The notes under the pieces are model-generated. The model was not told the origin of the DNA. It saw nothing but the letters and a program-made list of their open reading frames with translations, and did no database searches. A DNA stretch of 64,000 bases from a bacterium (GTDB taxonomy: Bacteria; Patescibacteria; JAEDAM01; Absconditabacterales; Absconditicoccaceae): contig JAUMYK010000001.1 in NCBI GenBank assembly GCA_030528665.1, positions 79,234-143,233 of the forward strand, read 5' to 3'. Both the position numbers and the translations under genes were made by a program. Below, in pieces: positions 30,217-44,547 of this stretch. The first letter of the stretch is position 1. Each line of letters opens with the position of its first letter.

Positions 30217-31143
30217 TTATACGAGTACTTTCTCAAGAGGAGGAACGATCGTTTTCTTACGAGAAATACGATTGCCAAGGTCAGCTTTCCCCTCATTGCT
30301 GTCAGCATCAAATGCTTTTTTGATGATTTCAGCCTCGATCTGATCGGCTACGAGTGCAGTGTTCTGTTCCTGCAAAATATCGACAATACAAAAGAGGATA
30401 AAATCATAGCCTTCATTGGCTTTGATCTCACGGATCGTACTGCGGATCTCTTCTGCACGATTGAGGCAGTAGTTGGGATCGGTAGTCTCAATACACGCAA
30501 TCAATGCTTTCTTTCCTCAAAAATTAAAATCTTTTGCATCTACTTTTTTGATGAGGTCATAACTGCTAATCTCTCCTAAGTCGGATTTCGCAGCAAACAT
30601 CTGTAGTGCAAAGGCTTCCAAATCTGTAATCCCTGCGATCTGGTTGAGTTTTTCCATGATTTCTCTATCAAGTGGCGTGCTTGTTGGAGAGCGGAAATAG
30701 AGCGTGTCGGAGATAATTCCAGCAATCATTAGGCTTGCAATTGATTTGCTGATGGAGAGTCCTGCTTCTTGATACATCAGATAGAGAATTGAATTGGTCG
30801 AGGCAAGTGGAGCAAGTCTCATAGTCAGTGGATAGCCAGTTTCAAAATTAGCTACCTTATGATGATCAATCACGCTATGCATCAGATAACGCTCCCTTGC
30901 ATCAATACTTTGTCCGTATTCATTGTGATCTACGAGCGCAATTTTTGTTCCCTCTGCAAGTTCAGTAACAAGTGCTGGTAGCTCAATCCCAAAGTAATCA
31001 AAGACAAAACGCGTTTCATTGTTTGCCTCTCAGAGCCTAATCGCCTGCGCCTTTTCTCCCTGCTGTTGCAAAAAATCCGTATATACCACTGCTGAAGTAA
31101 TCGCATCCGTATCTGGTATTTTATGTCCTAGTACAGTAATCAT
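30217..31143 (-). CDS. ppaC: Manganese-dependent inorganic pyrophosphatase (family II)
   Basis: 308 residues. Hydrolyses pyrophosphate. DHH-family metal motifs are in order: GHKIPDTDA, ALVDHNEYGQ, VIDHHKVANFETGYPL, and the C-terminal DHHA2 signature GNRISRKKTIVPPLEKVL. UGA encodes Gly in IRLGEAN and in NFGGKKALIAC. The Met-Ile-Thr-Val start at 31143 fits the family. Upstream is a candidate promoter region shared with nothing else. Confidence 0.95.
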
Positions 31144-31285
31144 CCCTATTTTCTCAAAAAAACTAAAAATCTGACTCCATATATAGTGAATCCTCCTCTC
31201 CTTTGCAAGGCTAAATCATTCCAAGGCTTGTTCTCAATACCTTGCGACCCTTTAGAAAGGAGACAAGGGTATATGGTTTGGGAAT

Positions 31286-32443
31286 TTACTCAAGCTGAGG
31301 ATGGACACGAGGAATGATGAGTCCATTACTACTACATCACTTCGGATCAAGAGTATGAAGAAGATGTGCAAGCAGGATACTAGCATAGGCACCTGTCGGT
31401 AGTCCAAAGCTGAGCAAAAGGTCATCTCATTCCCATTTCCAGGAGAAATGATATGGTCGTACCCAGAGCGCCCTTCTAAATCCATAGAGCTGATAACGCT
31501 TGCATATTTGCGGTCAAAAGTGCTGAGTAAACTGGCTTTGCTTGAGGAGAAACTCATCCCATTCCCTCGCCTTGCTTCCCAGAGGACAGAGGAGCTGATT
31601 CCAGCCTAATACGGGACCTGTCGCAAACCATCTCTCTGGACTATAATCGCTGATAAAGCTTTTGTGATCTGGTGTGAGAAAGAGTGCTTGTGCTTGTTCT
31701 TCTTTGCATCTCCAGTAGTCAAAGTGATGGAGCTTTCCATGCTCATAGGTAGCGACCTCGGCACCAAAGGCGTGATGTTTGTTTACCATGACATCGCCAT
31801 CTAGGAGGAATGCCCTCTGTTCCCATCTCTGCATTACATACTCATTAAATCGCATATTTCCATAGGCTTGCAGCTTAAATCTGATTTCATAGGAGCTACC
31901 TCCTGTTATCCCTTCTTCAAAAATTCTACTCGCTTTCTTAAAATTTTTGTTGCCCTTGCCAAATCTCTGAATCCCAAACGCATTAGGAAATCCCTCTGCT
32001 TGGAGTGTAAGCATCGCTTGCTCAAGAGCTTGGTGTTCTTGTATCGTGAGTGCTTTTTGACTCCTGAGCCTAATTTGAAAACGATTTCCCTTATTTTTTC
32101 CAACAGCAAGCGGACTGTGATGTTGATTTTCCTTTACAATTGAGACAAAGTCTTGTAAAAAACGACAAAACTGACTTTTTCATCAGATTTTTTTGAGATG
32201 TTTTTGGCTAATACTGATTCGTTGTCTGGTAATGCCTTGCTTGTCCTTGAGTCCTGTGATCCCAAGTGCTTCTCTTTTGAGTGGGAAGTGTTGTAGGAGT
32301 CTAGAGATGACTTCCATAGTGTTTGTTTGCTTTTTTTCGATGAAAAAGTAGTGAAAATCCCCACTCCCACAGGGCTGTTCCAAAAGCTCCTCCTCTACTA
32401 TAAAATCCTCAACCTCCTGCTTGAAACGAAAACGGATGCTCAT
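31286..32443 (-). CDS. truD: tRNA pseudouridine synthase D
   Basis: 385 residues. Modifies U13 of tRNA. Catalytic Asp in ITGLKDKQGITRQRISI; GNRFQIRLR; GFPNAFGIQRFGKGNKNF; and the end LSFGLPTGAYASILLAHLL. Six or more UGA codons are read as Gly, including two in a row (32180s, KIGGKS) and in the C-terminal third, which would be lost without recoding. ATG 32443 directly abuts the TAG of the next gene, so the two are translated from one message. Confidence 0.9.
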
Positions 32444-33088
32444 CTAAAAACTGCTATTGCCATATAAATGCTCTCTCATATTAAAGGATTCCTCGATCCA
32501 TCTTTCTTGGACTGAACGATAGCTGCTGAGTGAGCAAGGACTGGTAATACGCCCGAGATAGTCCTTTTTTCCAAGCAAAATACTGATCAAAAACGAGTTG
32601 ATGATCGGATTCCCTACGAGGAGAATATGAGCTTCAGAAGGATAGTGATGTAGGAGATCATAGATAACTTGCTTTGCACGAGCAAGGACTTGTTCTTGGG
32701 TCTCGTTAGTGGTAGTATGGCTAGGGAGATGATCATTTTTGATAAAGAGACGACTCAGGATGCTGCTATCTTCTGGGTTATTTTCACTGTGTTTGATGAG
32801 CGTATCTTTGGTAAGTTGGGTACAGATTTCCGCATCTTTTTCTCTCATATTGGGATCGACAATGATCTGAAACTGTTTGTGTCTTAGTGCCTCTACGATC
32901 AGATCAGTACTTGTTCTGCGAAATCCAAAATCGCTACAAAATATAAAATCAAAATGCTGATCTTTGAGTCTGTGTGCGAGCCTGAGTGATTCCAAAATCC
33001 CTTTGTCCGAGAGTCTGTCAGTGCAGCGACCGAGATCGGGACAATGTGTGTTAATGTGTTCACCATTACAAGTAATCAAGAGTTGCAT
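32444..33088 (-). CDS. Degenerate histidine-phosphatase-superfamily protein
   Basis: 214 residues with the overall histidine phosphatase (phosphoglycerate-mutase-like) layout: start LLITCNGEHINTH, then TDRLSDKGILESLRLAHRL, FDFIFCSDFGFRRTSTDLI and AHILLVGNPIINSFLISILL. The catalytic RHG is CNG and the second catalytic His (usually in SHG or GHG) is GNP, so both histidines are Asn. Phosphatase chemistry is therefore unlikely; a binding or regulatory role is possible. No UGA codon. ATG 33088 is preferred because the long upstream extension belongs to the overlapping DUF1294 gene. Confidence 0.72.
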   Translation of the reverse strand: MQLLITCNGEHINTHCPDLGRCTDRLSDKGILESLRLAHRLKDQHFDFIFCSDFGFRRTSTDLIVEALRHKQFQIIVDPNMREKDAEICTQLTKDTLIKHSENNPEDSSILSRLFIKNDHLPSHTTTNETQEQVLARAKQVIYDLLHHYPSEAHILLVGNPIINSFLISILLGKKDYLGRITSPCSLSSYRSVQERWIEESFNMREHLYGNSSF

Positions 33089-33089
33089 C

Positions 33090-33362
33090 CTATGTTGACA
33101 AAAAATAAAGAAGACTGACTCCACCGACAATCCATCCCAATCCAATGAGATAAAACTTCCAGAGAAAGTGGGATTTGATCGTTTTGTGTCTAAAACATCC
33201 AATTGCGAGTAAGGCTCCGATCCAGCCTCCGAGACTGCTCCACAAAAGGAGTGATTGCTCGCTAATCCTTCGCCTCCCCTTCTTTGCTTTCCATTTATCA
33301 ATTCCCCAGAGGCAAAATGTAATACTATTGACCATCAAAAATCGTCCCAAAACTCCTCGCAT
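33090..33362 (-). CDS. DUF1294 small membrane protein
   Basis: 90 residues, three hydrophobic segments. The family core is LWGIDKWKAKKGRRRISEQS, then SLGGWIGALLAIGCFRHKTI. DUF1294 proteins are small integral membrane proteins of unknown role. ATG 33362 is preceded by GAGGGTGG; ATG 33374 is also in frame. Head of the operon DUF1294 - phosphatase-like - truD, with 1-base and 0-base gaps. Confidence 0.8.
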   Translation of the reverse strand: MRGVLGRFLMVNSITFCLWGIDKWKAKKGRRRISEQSLLLWSSLGGWIGALLAIGCFRHKTIKSHFLWKFYLIGLGWIVGGVSLLYFLST

Positions 33363-33816
33363 CCACCCTCACATATATAAGGAGTACAAAAAAATAAAAA
33401 AAGATTCAAAATACTGACTTCCATCATAAGGATATTTTTTCAAAAAGCAAATTGATCCCAAAAATACAAAACCCTCCAAAAATAAAAGAGATAATAGAAA
33501 TGATATAAAATGATGAGAAAATTGGCTTTGTATAGGGGATTAAATGCAAAAGAGGATAAAAGAGTAAAAAATCTGATTTTTTTTATTTTTTTTCAACTTT
33601 TGTGAGAATTAATTTTTCGATATGACCCAAAAAGGAGAAAAACCTCTATTTTGACCTTAAGAAAAAAAAATGCAAAAAACTCTTGCATTTAGGGGGGAGA
33701 TGTATATTATAATCCACGCAATCAAGGAAGCAAAGAATTGCTGAGGCAATGAGGCAGAGGTTGCGAATGTGATCCTTAACAATAGCATAATATATTACAC
33801 TATTTCTTAGTAGATA
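33363..33816. other. AT-rich leader region upstream of the rRNA operon
   Basis: No coding signal on either strand. Holds poly-A tracts, a copy of AAAAATCTGA (33567-33576), the rRNA promoter at 33683-33713, and the left arm of the 23S processing stem (33787-33810). Confidence 0.7.
33683..33713 (+). promoter_or_regulatory. Probable rRNA operon promoter
   Basis: TTGCAT (33683-33688) and perfect TATAAT (33708-33713) with a 19-base spacer, about 100 bases before 23S. A short inverted repeat ATGCAA/TTGCAT overlaps the -35 box. Confidence 0.65.
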
Positions 33817-36750
<2,934 letters not shown>

Positions 36751-36867
36751 TTTCTAAGAAATAGGTAATATATTATGGTATTGTAAGGATACAAGTAATG
36801 AAAAAAGTTCAGAATGCTGTTGCTTTTTGAAAGGAAATCAATATATTCTGAGCCGTTCATTTCTATT

Positions 36868-36988
36868 AACGGTGGTACTGATGCGGTATGTGGAAACACC
36901 TGTTCCCATTCCGAATACAGAAGTTAAGCACATATCGGTCGATGATACTGGTTCTATCAGGGCTGGGAAAGTAGGTTAGTGCTACCAT
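36868..36988 (+). rRNA. rrf: 5S ribosomal RNA
   Basis: Typical 5S core: CACCTGTTCCCATTCCGAAT, ACAGAAGTTAAGCAC and GGCTGGGAAAGTAGG, with GGTGGTAC / GCTACC ends pairing. Ends are approximate. It lies between 23S and 16S, 118 bases after the former and about 70 before the latter. Confidence 0.93.
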
Positions 36989-37056
36989 TAATAGAGGTGA
37001 ATACTCTATTACACAGTGATCATTAATAGTACTAAAAAGAGATAAAGTGTGAAACT

Positions 37057-38554
<1,498 letters not shown>

Positions 38555-38615
38555 AAACATTCAAAAATTATACACTTTGTTCACTACTTTATCTCTTTTC
38601 AGTACTATTGAACTA

Positions 38616-38646
38616 AAAGCCTGACTTTCGAGTTGGGCTTTTTTCT
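38616..38646 (+). terminator. Terminator of the rRNA operon
   Basis: AAGCCTGACT and AGTTGGGCTT pair through nine positions around a TTCG tetraloop, then TTTTTT. Confidence 0.85.
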
Positions 38647-38659
38647 ACAAAAAAATCTA

Positions 38660-39330
38660 ATTATATTAACAATTAGTTATGAACAGTCAGTGAAGAGTTA
38701 AGCATTAAGAGTGAAGAGTGTCAATAGCTCTTCCGTTGTTTCGGACTTGATCTCTTCGTCATTTTGGACTTGAGCTGGAATCTCATCTGCTTACTAAGAT
38801 ACTGAATCAAACTTCCCGATGAGTATTGAGGACAAGTAGAATAATACAAAAGAGTAAAGATAAACCTCCAGTACCAGCAAGTTCCGTAGGTTCCCTTGAA
38901 AGTAAGGTAAAATTCCAGCGAACGACCCCGTAGCCCACGAAGTGGGAGGGAGTGAGCTTCCGTTTGAGCTCAAAAAGTGAGTCGGGAGGTCTAAGGAGGG
39001 CGAAGCACCTCCTTTAATAGTAAGAATGATATTCTCCTCATTTAGGATTTAAAGCGGAATCTTATCCGTTTGCTAAGATGCTGAATCGAGTTTAGTATAA
39101 CAATACCCTCGTCATTCCGGACTTGATCCGGAATCTCTCCTGTGCTTGCTAAGATGCGGAATCGAGTTCAGCATGACAATACTCTTATCTTTCCGGACTT
39201 GATCCGGAATCTCTCCTTTGTTTGCTAAGATACGGAATCGAGTTTAACATGACAATACTCTCCTTGATCCGGAAGCTTTTCTATAGGCTAAGATGCGGAA
39301 TAACTTTCCAGACTAATAGAGAGAATAAAT
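38660..39330. repeat. Intergenic repeat mosaic A
   Basis: Tandem-like copies of a unit of about 85 bases built around the palindrome TCCGGACTTGATCCGGA, at about 39115, 39199 and degenerate copies near 38760 and 39260, each followed by CTAAGATGCGGAATCGAGTT and CATGACAATACTC. The stretch CAGTACCAGCAAGTTCC near 38870 recurs in mosaic C. No gene seen. The same palindrome recurs, in the other orientation, near 56885 and 63770. Confidence 0.7.
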
Positions 39331-39990
39331 AGGGAGATCAATAGCGTCTTGAGGTGAGGATAAGGATTGAAAGAGGCAGAGAGAAAAAATCCCTCCTTAT
39401 TGTAGATAAAGTGCTATATTATATCACAAATAAGGAAAAATGGTTGCCTTTGAGATGGTGTCGTGTTATGATGATAGAGGAGAAAGTCAGCTTTATATCT
39501 ATTATTTTGCTTGTTTATTTTTCTTCACTTCAAAAAAGAGTAAAAAAATGTCACAGATCAAAAAATCCTTCGTACCCCCAAGCGCAAGGATGTAGCTCTC
39601 CCAAGTGAATTCCTTTGCCCTCTAGGAGGAGCTCTTAGCAATAGGAGTTGTCCTAGTACCAAAAGAAGATAAAGACACAAGTGGTCAAAAGCTTGTAAAA
39701 ATGTCTTGATTTTGGACAGGGTATTGGTATTATACTTGGTAAGTTGTCTATGTGGAGACATAGAAACGGCTTACTTACCTTGATGATCATTAACAATAGG
39801 AGTAAAAGATTGCACGAGGAAGCGATCAGATTTATACCTTTTTTATACTCTAGAAAAGAAATAAAAATCTGAATCTGACTTTCAAATGTGATAGATTATG
39901 AGTATTGTGATGAAAATCAGGTACTACATTCTCTATGGAGATATTTGTCTCTATAGGAAAAAGCTTTTTTATCTTTAAATTACACAGAGA
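39331..39990. other. Long non-coding leader upstream of the S-layer gene
   Basis: About 650 bases with no convincing gene under code 25. It holds possible promoters (TTGGACA ... TATTAT at about 39713-39737), one AAAAATCTGA copy (39863-39872) and, just ahead of the start codon, a stem-loop TATGGAGA-TATTTG-TCTCTATA (39934-39955). Confidence 0.5.
39934..39955 (+). promoter_or_regulatory. 5' leader stem-loop of the S-layer gene
   Basis: Eight paired positions (one G-U) with a 6-base loop, 35 bases before the ATG. Such hairpins near the 5' end of abundant surface-protein mRNAs can slow decay; that role is inferred. Confidence 0.45.
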
Positions 39991-42900
39991 ATGAACGTTA
40001 AAAAAATGTTCGCAGTAACAGCTGGAGTGTTGTTAGCTGCTGGAGCGGTTCTTCCTACGACAGCTTTTGGAGCTGCATCGTACGGAGCAGAATTGCAAGG
40101 TGCATATGAATACGCATTCGGTAAAGGGATCACTACGATGACTTCTATTGATAGCGCGAATATGTACGGAGAACTTACAAGAGGTCAATTGGCAAAAATG
40201 ATCGCTAATTGGTCAGAAGCTGAGCTTGGAACTAAAGCTGATGAAACTAAAGTTTGCTCATTTACTGATGCAAACAAGGCTGAAGGAGACTTGGCTATGT
40301 ATGTAAAAAAAGCTTGTCAAATGGGATTGATGGGGCAAGGGATTGCTGCATTCAGACCAAATGATAAAGTAACTAGAGGTGAATTTGGAACAACTCTTTC
40401 TAGAGCGTTGTGGGGAGATAAGTACAATACTACTGAAACTCCATACTACAAGAATCACCTTGTAGCATTGAAAGATGCTGGGATCATGAAAATGATCGAC
40501 ACTCCAAATCAATTGGAGATCAGAGGATATGTAATGTTGATGCTTCAAAGAGCTTCAGAAGGAGCTACTAAGGATGCACAATGTAAAGATCCTGTAATTA
40601 TGCTTGCATGTACTCTTGGATCTGAAACTTGCCCTGCTAATTGTAAAGGTGAAGATAAACCAACTGATCCTAAAGTAAATACAGGAGCTGAAGCTAAAGG
40701 AGATCTTAGCGTAACTATCGCTGACTTCTCAGCTACTGTAAAAACTGCTCCAAAGGGAATTTTCGTTGCAAACAAAGTAAAATTTGCTGTAACTGAAAAT
40801 GTTAATCTTGAGAGCTTGACTTTGAAGAGAACTGGTCTTTCTACAAGAACAGATATCGAAAAAGTTTGGTTGGAGAGAAATGGTATTGCTGTAACTAATG
40901 CAGCTACTGTTGGATCAGATGGTATTGTTGTTCTTAACTTTAAAAACAACAAGACACTTGTAACTACTGATGCTAAAACTCAAGAATTTGATTTGGTAAT
41001 TCAGTTGAAAGCAGATGCAGCTACTGGAAATGAGGTAGCATTTGAATTGGCTGATGCAAAATCTACAGCTAAAAATCTTACTATCAGAGGAGTAACTACT
41101 ACTTACAGAATCGCAGGATACAAGGTAGTAGAATTGAAAGTTGATGATGTTAACAACAATGAAGTTAAATATCAACTTGGACAAGCTGACTATGTAATCG
41201 GACAGTTTGCTCTTCAATCTGAATCTGCTAAAGATGACAGAAATGTTAATGTAAGATCTTTGACTTTCAGAAATGATGGATCTGCTGATTTTGGAACTAT
41301 GTTCAAAAATGTTAAAGTATATAGAGATTCAAAAGTTGTTTCTAATGGTGTTGAAGTAAATGGTAGAGATGTTACTATTACTTTGGATAAAGATGTTCTT
41401 AAGGCAAACAAGAGAGCACTTTATACTATTAGAGCTGAAGTAGCTAACCTTGAAAGAGTTGGTGAAACTGTTCAACTTACTCTTAAAAATGCTAAAGACC
41501 TTATCGCTGATGAAGATGATACAGGATTTAGAACTAATGTAACTTTTGATAACAACTGGCTTGTTACTTCAAAAGGAACGTTTGCTAAATACACTTTCGA
41601 TGGAGGAAGAGTGATGCTCGAAACTAAATCAGGATTCCCTAGAACTATCGATGCTGGTGTAGGTGCAAACGATGTAACTATCGCTGAAGGTAAAATCACT
41701 GTAAGAGAAAATGTTGAATTGCCTAACTTGGTAATCGCTTACGATGCTAATTATGCATCTCCTGCTGCAGGAAAATGGGCTACTAATGATGGAAAAGGAA
41801 AAGATGCTCTTAAGAGATTGGTACTTGAAGTAGATGGAAAAAGAACTACAGCTGACAACGATGGAAATGGAAACTTCAAATTTGAAGATGTTGTTGTTAA
41901 GCAAGGATCTGTTACTGTTAAGCTTTTGGCTAGCTTGGATTCTACTGTAACTAAGAATAATGTTATCAAAATGCCAGCTAATCTTGGAACTGCTTTGATG
42001 ACTGATGGAAACGGAGAATATCAAGATAATGGAGAAAAGTTGACTACTAGCGATATTGCTGGATCAATCTCTATCTCTACTATTTCTATCAAAGATGCTA
42101 AATTCCAACTTACTGCTAAAAATCTTTCTACTGTAGGTACTGTTGTTGGTGATGCAGCTAAGAGATTGGTAATGGATGGAAAACTTTCATCTAAAGATAA
42201 AGATGTAAATGTAAACTCTTTCAAAGTAAAACTTGTTAATAACCTATCAAACGCTACTGATCAGGTAGATGTATATCTTGGACTTAATGGTCAGCCATTC
42301 TCTAATGCTACATTGAAAAATGGACAAACTGAGTTCACTTTCAATAGCCTTGGAACTATTAAAGCTGGATCAGACTTACCTTTCACTATTGAGGTAACTC
42401 CTACGATCTCTTCTGCTCAGAGTGTAACTATCGAAGTACAAGCTGAAGGATCTGATGATCAAGGAAATCCTGCTATAACTTCAAAAGAATATACAGCTAA
42501 ACTTGATGTTAAACCTAATGCTGTTATTGAGGTTACTAACGCTATTTCTAGTGATAGAGTAGTAGAACCTACTGTAAATGCTGTTCTTTACGAAGGAACT
42601 CTTAATGTAACTGATGGATCTACAGAGTTGACTGCTTTCAAATTTACTGAAGCTAAAGGTGCTGCATTGACTGTAGAGAATTACAAGCTTTACATTGATG
42701 ACAACTTTGTAGCTGATGCTGCTTCTCCAGACTTTGCTGGATTGACAGAAAATCTTCAGGAAGGTAAGAGAAAAGTTACTGTAAAAGCTAATGTAACTTC
42801 AAACGCTTCTACAACTCCTGCTGATTTCGTATATGGAATCTCTGATGTAACTGTAAATGGAGCTAACTCACAGAAGAAAGCTAACACTTACTTTGCTAAA

Positions 42901-43254
42901 GGATTCTTTACTTTGGCTAAGAAATCTGATGCAAACGGTGTAGTTACTGTTACATTGAGAAATAATTCTCCAAAGACTGTTGATATCAAATCTCTTGATA
43001 TTGATCCTCTTGCTAATGTAGCATCTGCATCTGTAAATGGTCAGATCGTTGAACTTCCTGCTGGAACAGTTGCTGTTCAATCAGTACCTGCTGGAGCAGA
43101 AATTGAAATCCAATTTACAGCTAAGAAAGATGAAACAGTAACTCTTAAAAAGGTTACTTACGATGTAGTTGATGGTGGAAATACTTACGGTTATGCACTT
43201 GACAGCACTAATACTGCTGTAGGTTCATGGGGATCATTTGTATCTAGCAAATAG
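39991..43254 (+). CDS. Candidate S-layer protein with N-terminal SLH-like module
   Basis: 1087 residues. Signal peptide with cleavage near TTAFGAASYG (residue 29). Residues about 35-190 form an SLH-like module with the same motif order as the protein at 20127: GELTRGQLAKMIANW, KVCSFTDAN, ACQMGLMGQG, KVTRGEFGTTLSRALWGDKY, EIRGYVMLMLQRAS. The remaining 850 residues are repeated beta-sandwich-like domains rich in Val, Thr, Asp, Asn and Lys, with four Cys only near 205-222. Codon use is extreme (AGA, GGA, GTA, ACT) and UGA is absent, consistent with a very abundant protein. No downstream anchor motif is seen, so attachment is likely through the N-terminal module. Own terminator at 43275. Confidence 0.82.
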   Translation: MNVKKMFAVTAGVLLAAGAVLPTTAFGAASYGAELQGAYEYAFGKGITTMTSIDSANMYGELTRGQLAKMIANWSEAELGTKADETKVCSFTDANKAEGDLAMYVKKACQMGLMGQGIAAFRPNDKVTRGEFGTTLSRALWGDKYNTTETPYYKNHLVALKDAGIMKMIDTPNQLEIRGYVMLMLQRASEGATKDAQCKDPVIMLACTLGSETCPANCKGEDKPTDPKVNTGAEAKGDLSVTIADFSATVKTAPKGIFVANKVKFAVTENVNLESLTLKRTGLSTRTDIEKVWLERNGIAVTNAATVGSDGIVVLNFKNNKTLVTTDAKTQEFDLVIQLKADAATGNEVAFELADAKSTAKNLTIRGVTTTYRIAGYKVVELKVDDVNNNEVKYQLGQADYVIGQFALQSESAKDDRNVNVRSLTFRNDGSADFGTMFKNVKVYRDSKVVSNGVEVNGRDVTITLDKDVLKANKRALYTIRAEVANLERVGETVQLTLKNAKDLIADEDDTGFRTNVTFDNNWLVTSKGTFAKYTFDGGRVMLETKSGFPRTIDAGVGANDVTIAEGKITVRENVELPNLVIAYDANYASPAAGKWATNDGKGKDALKRLVLEVDGKRTTADNDGNGNFKFEDVVVKQGSVTVKLLASLDSTVTKNNVIKMPANLGTALMTDGNGEYQDNGEKLTTSDIAGSISISTISIKDAKFQLTAKNLSTVGTVVGDAAKRLVMDGKLSSKDKDVNVNSFKVKLVNNLSNATDQVDVYLGLNGQPFSNATLKNGQTEFTFNSLGTIKAGSDLPFTIEVTPTISSAQSVTIEVQAEGSDDQGNPAITSKEYTAKLDVKPNAVIEVTNAISSDRVVEPTVNAVLYEGTLNVTDGSTELTAFKFTEAKGAALTVENYKLYIDDNFVADAASPDFAGLTENLQEGKRKVTVKANVTSNASTTPADFVYGISDVTVNGANSQKKANTYFAKGFFTLAKKSDANGVVTVTLRNNSPKTVDIKSLDIDPLANVASASVNGQIVELPAGTVAVQSVPAGAEIEIQFTAKKDETVTLKKVTYDVVDGGNTYGYALDSTNTAVGSWGSFVSSK

Positions 43255-43274
43255 TTTTCCAAAATCTAGGATTA

Positions 43275-43302
43275 AACACTCACCTTTGTGGGTGTTTTTT
43301 CT
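43275..43302 (+). terminator. Terminator of the S-layer gene
   Basis: AACACTCAC / GTGGGTGTT, nine pairs with one T-G, then TTTTTTCTTTTT. Confidence 0.85.
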
Positions 43303-43440
43303 TTTTGATTAAATTTTTTATTGTTTTGGGGTAATAATGTATACTTACAATGTAGATGTTATAGATTACTAATTTATTGTTTGAAAAGATAAGTAAAATC
43401 TATAGAGTTGATAAAAGGTTTTATTTAGGCAATAGACAGG

Positions 43441-44523
43441 ATGAAAAGCTACAAAATCGCGCGAGCAGGTGGAGGAACTGGAGGTCATACCTACCCTATC
43501 CAAAGTTTAATTCAATATACAGAAGCCACTCCATTCTTTCAGGGGAAAGTAAGCAAGCATTTTCGATTTGGGACTGCAGGGAGCTTGGAGGAGCAGACCG
43601 CCCATCAACTCCAAAAAGAGATCAAAAATCTGACCTTTATCCCGATTCTATCAGGCAAACGGAGGAGAGAAAAAACGATCTCTGCACTAGCTAACAACCT
43701 TTGGGATCTCTGCAAACTAGGCTGAGGTATCCTGCAGGCGATCTACTATCTGAGAAAGTATCGTATTGATAAGCTTTTCTGTAAAGGGGGTTATGTCGCA
43801 TTACCTGTTGTTTTCGCAGCCAAGTTGCTTGGCAAAGAGATATATGTGCATGAATCAGATACGCGTCCTGGTATCGTTAATACCCTTGCTGCAAAGCTTG
43901 CAAAGCAAAATTTTGCAGGATTTTCTCAGGTACTACCGTGAGCAAAAGTGGTAGGACAAATTTTATCTGATGAATTGCTGTCTAGTAGCACTCCCCTTCA
44001 AATAAGCCCTAAAACGAATATTTTAGTGATGGGAGGCTCACAAGGAGCAAAAACAATCTATACTACGCTAGCGCAATTACTCAAAGAGTATCCTCAACTT
44101 CAGAATTTTGAATATACTGTGATTTTAGGACAACTCAATAAGGAGCTAGATCAGCTTTTTCTGCCTTTTTCTACTGTGAGCATAAAAGCATTTTGCTCCC
44201 AGCAAGAATTGGGGCAGCTCTATGCAGCTGCCGATGTGGTCATTACTAGGGCAGGAACAACTTCGCTGGCTGAACAAGAACTTTTTGATCTCAAAATGCT
44301 GATGATTCCTTTGCCATGGACGCATGATCAATTGCAAAATGCAAGACGATATGTAGACAATAAAGATGGGATTCTGATTGAGCAGGACCGTTCAGATTTT
44401 AAACAAAAGCTTTTAACAGAACTCTTAAAACTGCAGGGCTATAAAAAAACGCCTTCTTGAAAAGAGCAATTGAAAATAATGAGAACAAGTAAAGATATGA
44501 TTCTTCAAACAATGCTGAAATAA
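43441..44523 (+). CDS. murG: UDP-GlcNAc:lipid I GlcNAc transferase MurG
   Basis: 360 residues. Adds GlcNAc to lipid I at the inner membrane face to make lipid II. Motifs: GGGTGGHTYPIQSL, KGGYVALPVVFAA, VHESDTRPGI, MGGSQGAK, VVITRAGTTSLAE and PLPWTHDQLQNA. Three UGA codons read as Gly: after CKLG, LPGAKVVG and near the C-terminus, after which the frame runs 20 more codons to TAA 44521-44523. murC follows after 24 bases. Confidence 0.94.
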
Positions 44524-44547
44524 ATTTATCCTTTTTAGACAAGAAAG

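Noticed and set aside
39354..39608. Open frame in the leader of the S-layer gene
   Set aside because: Low-complexity, no family resemblance, no conserved start context; a minus-strand frame at 39558-39761 overlaps it and is no better.
40258..43080. Several minus-strand frames opposite the S-layer gene
   Set aside because: They are shadows caused by the extreme codon bias of the real gene and have no protein-like features.
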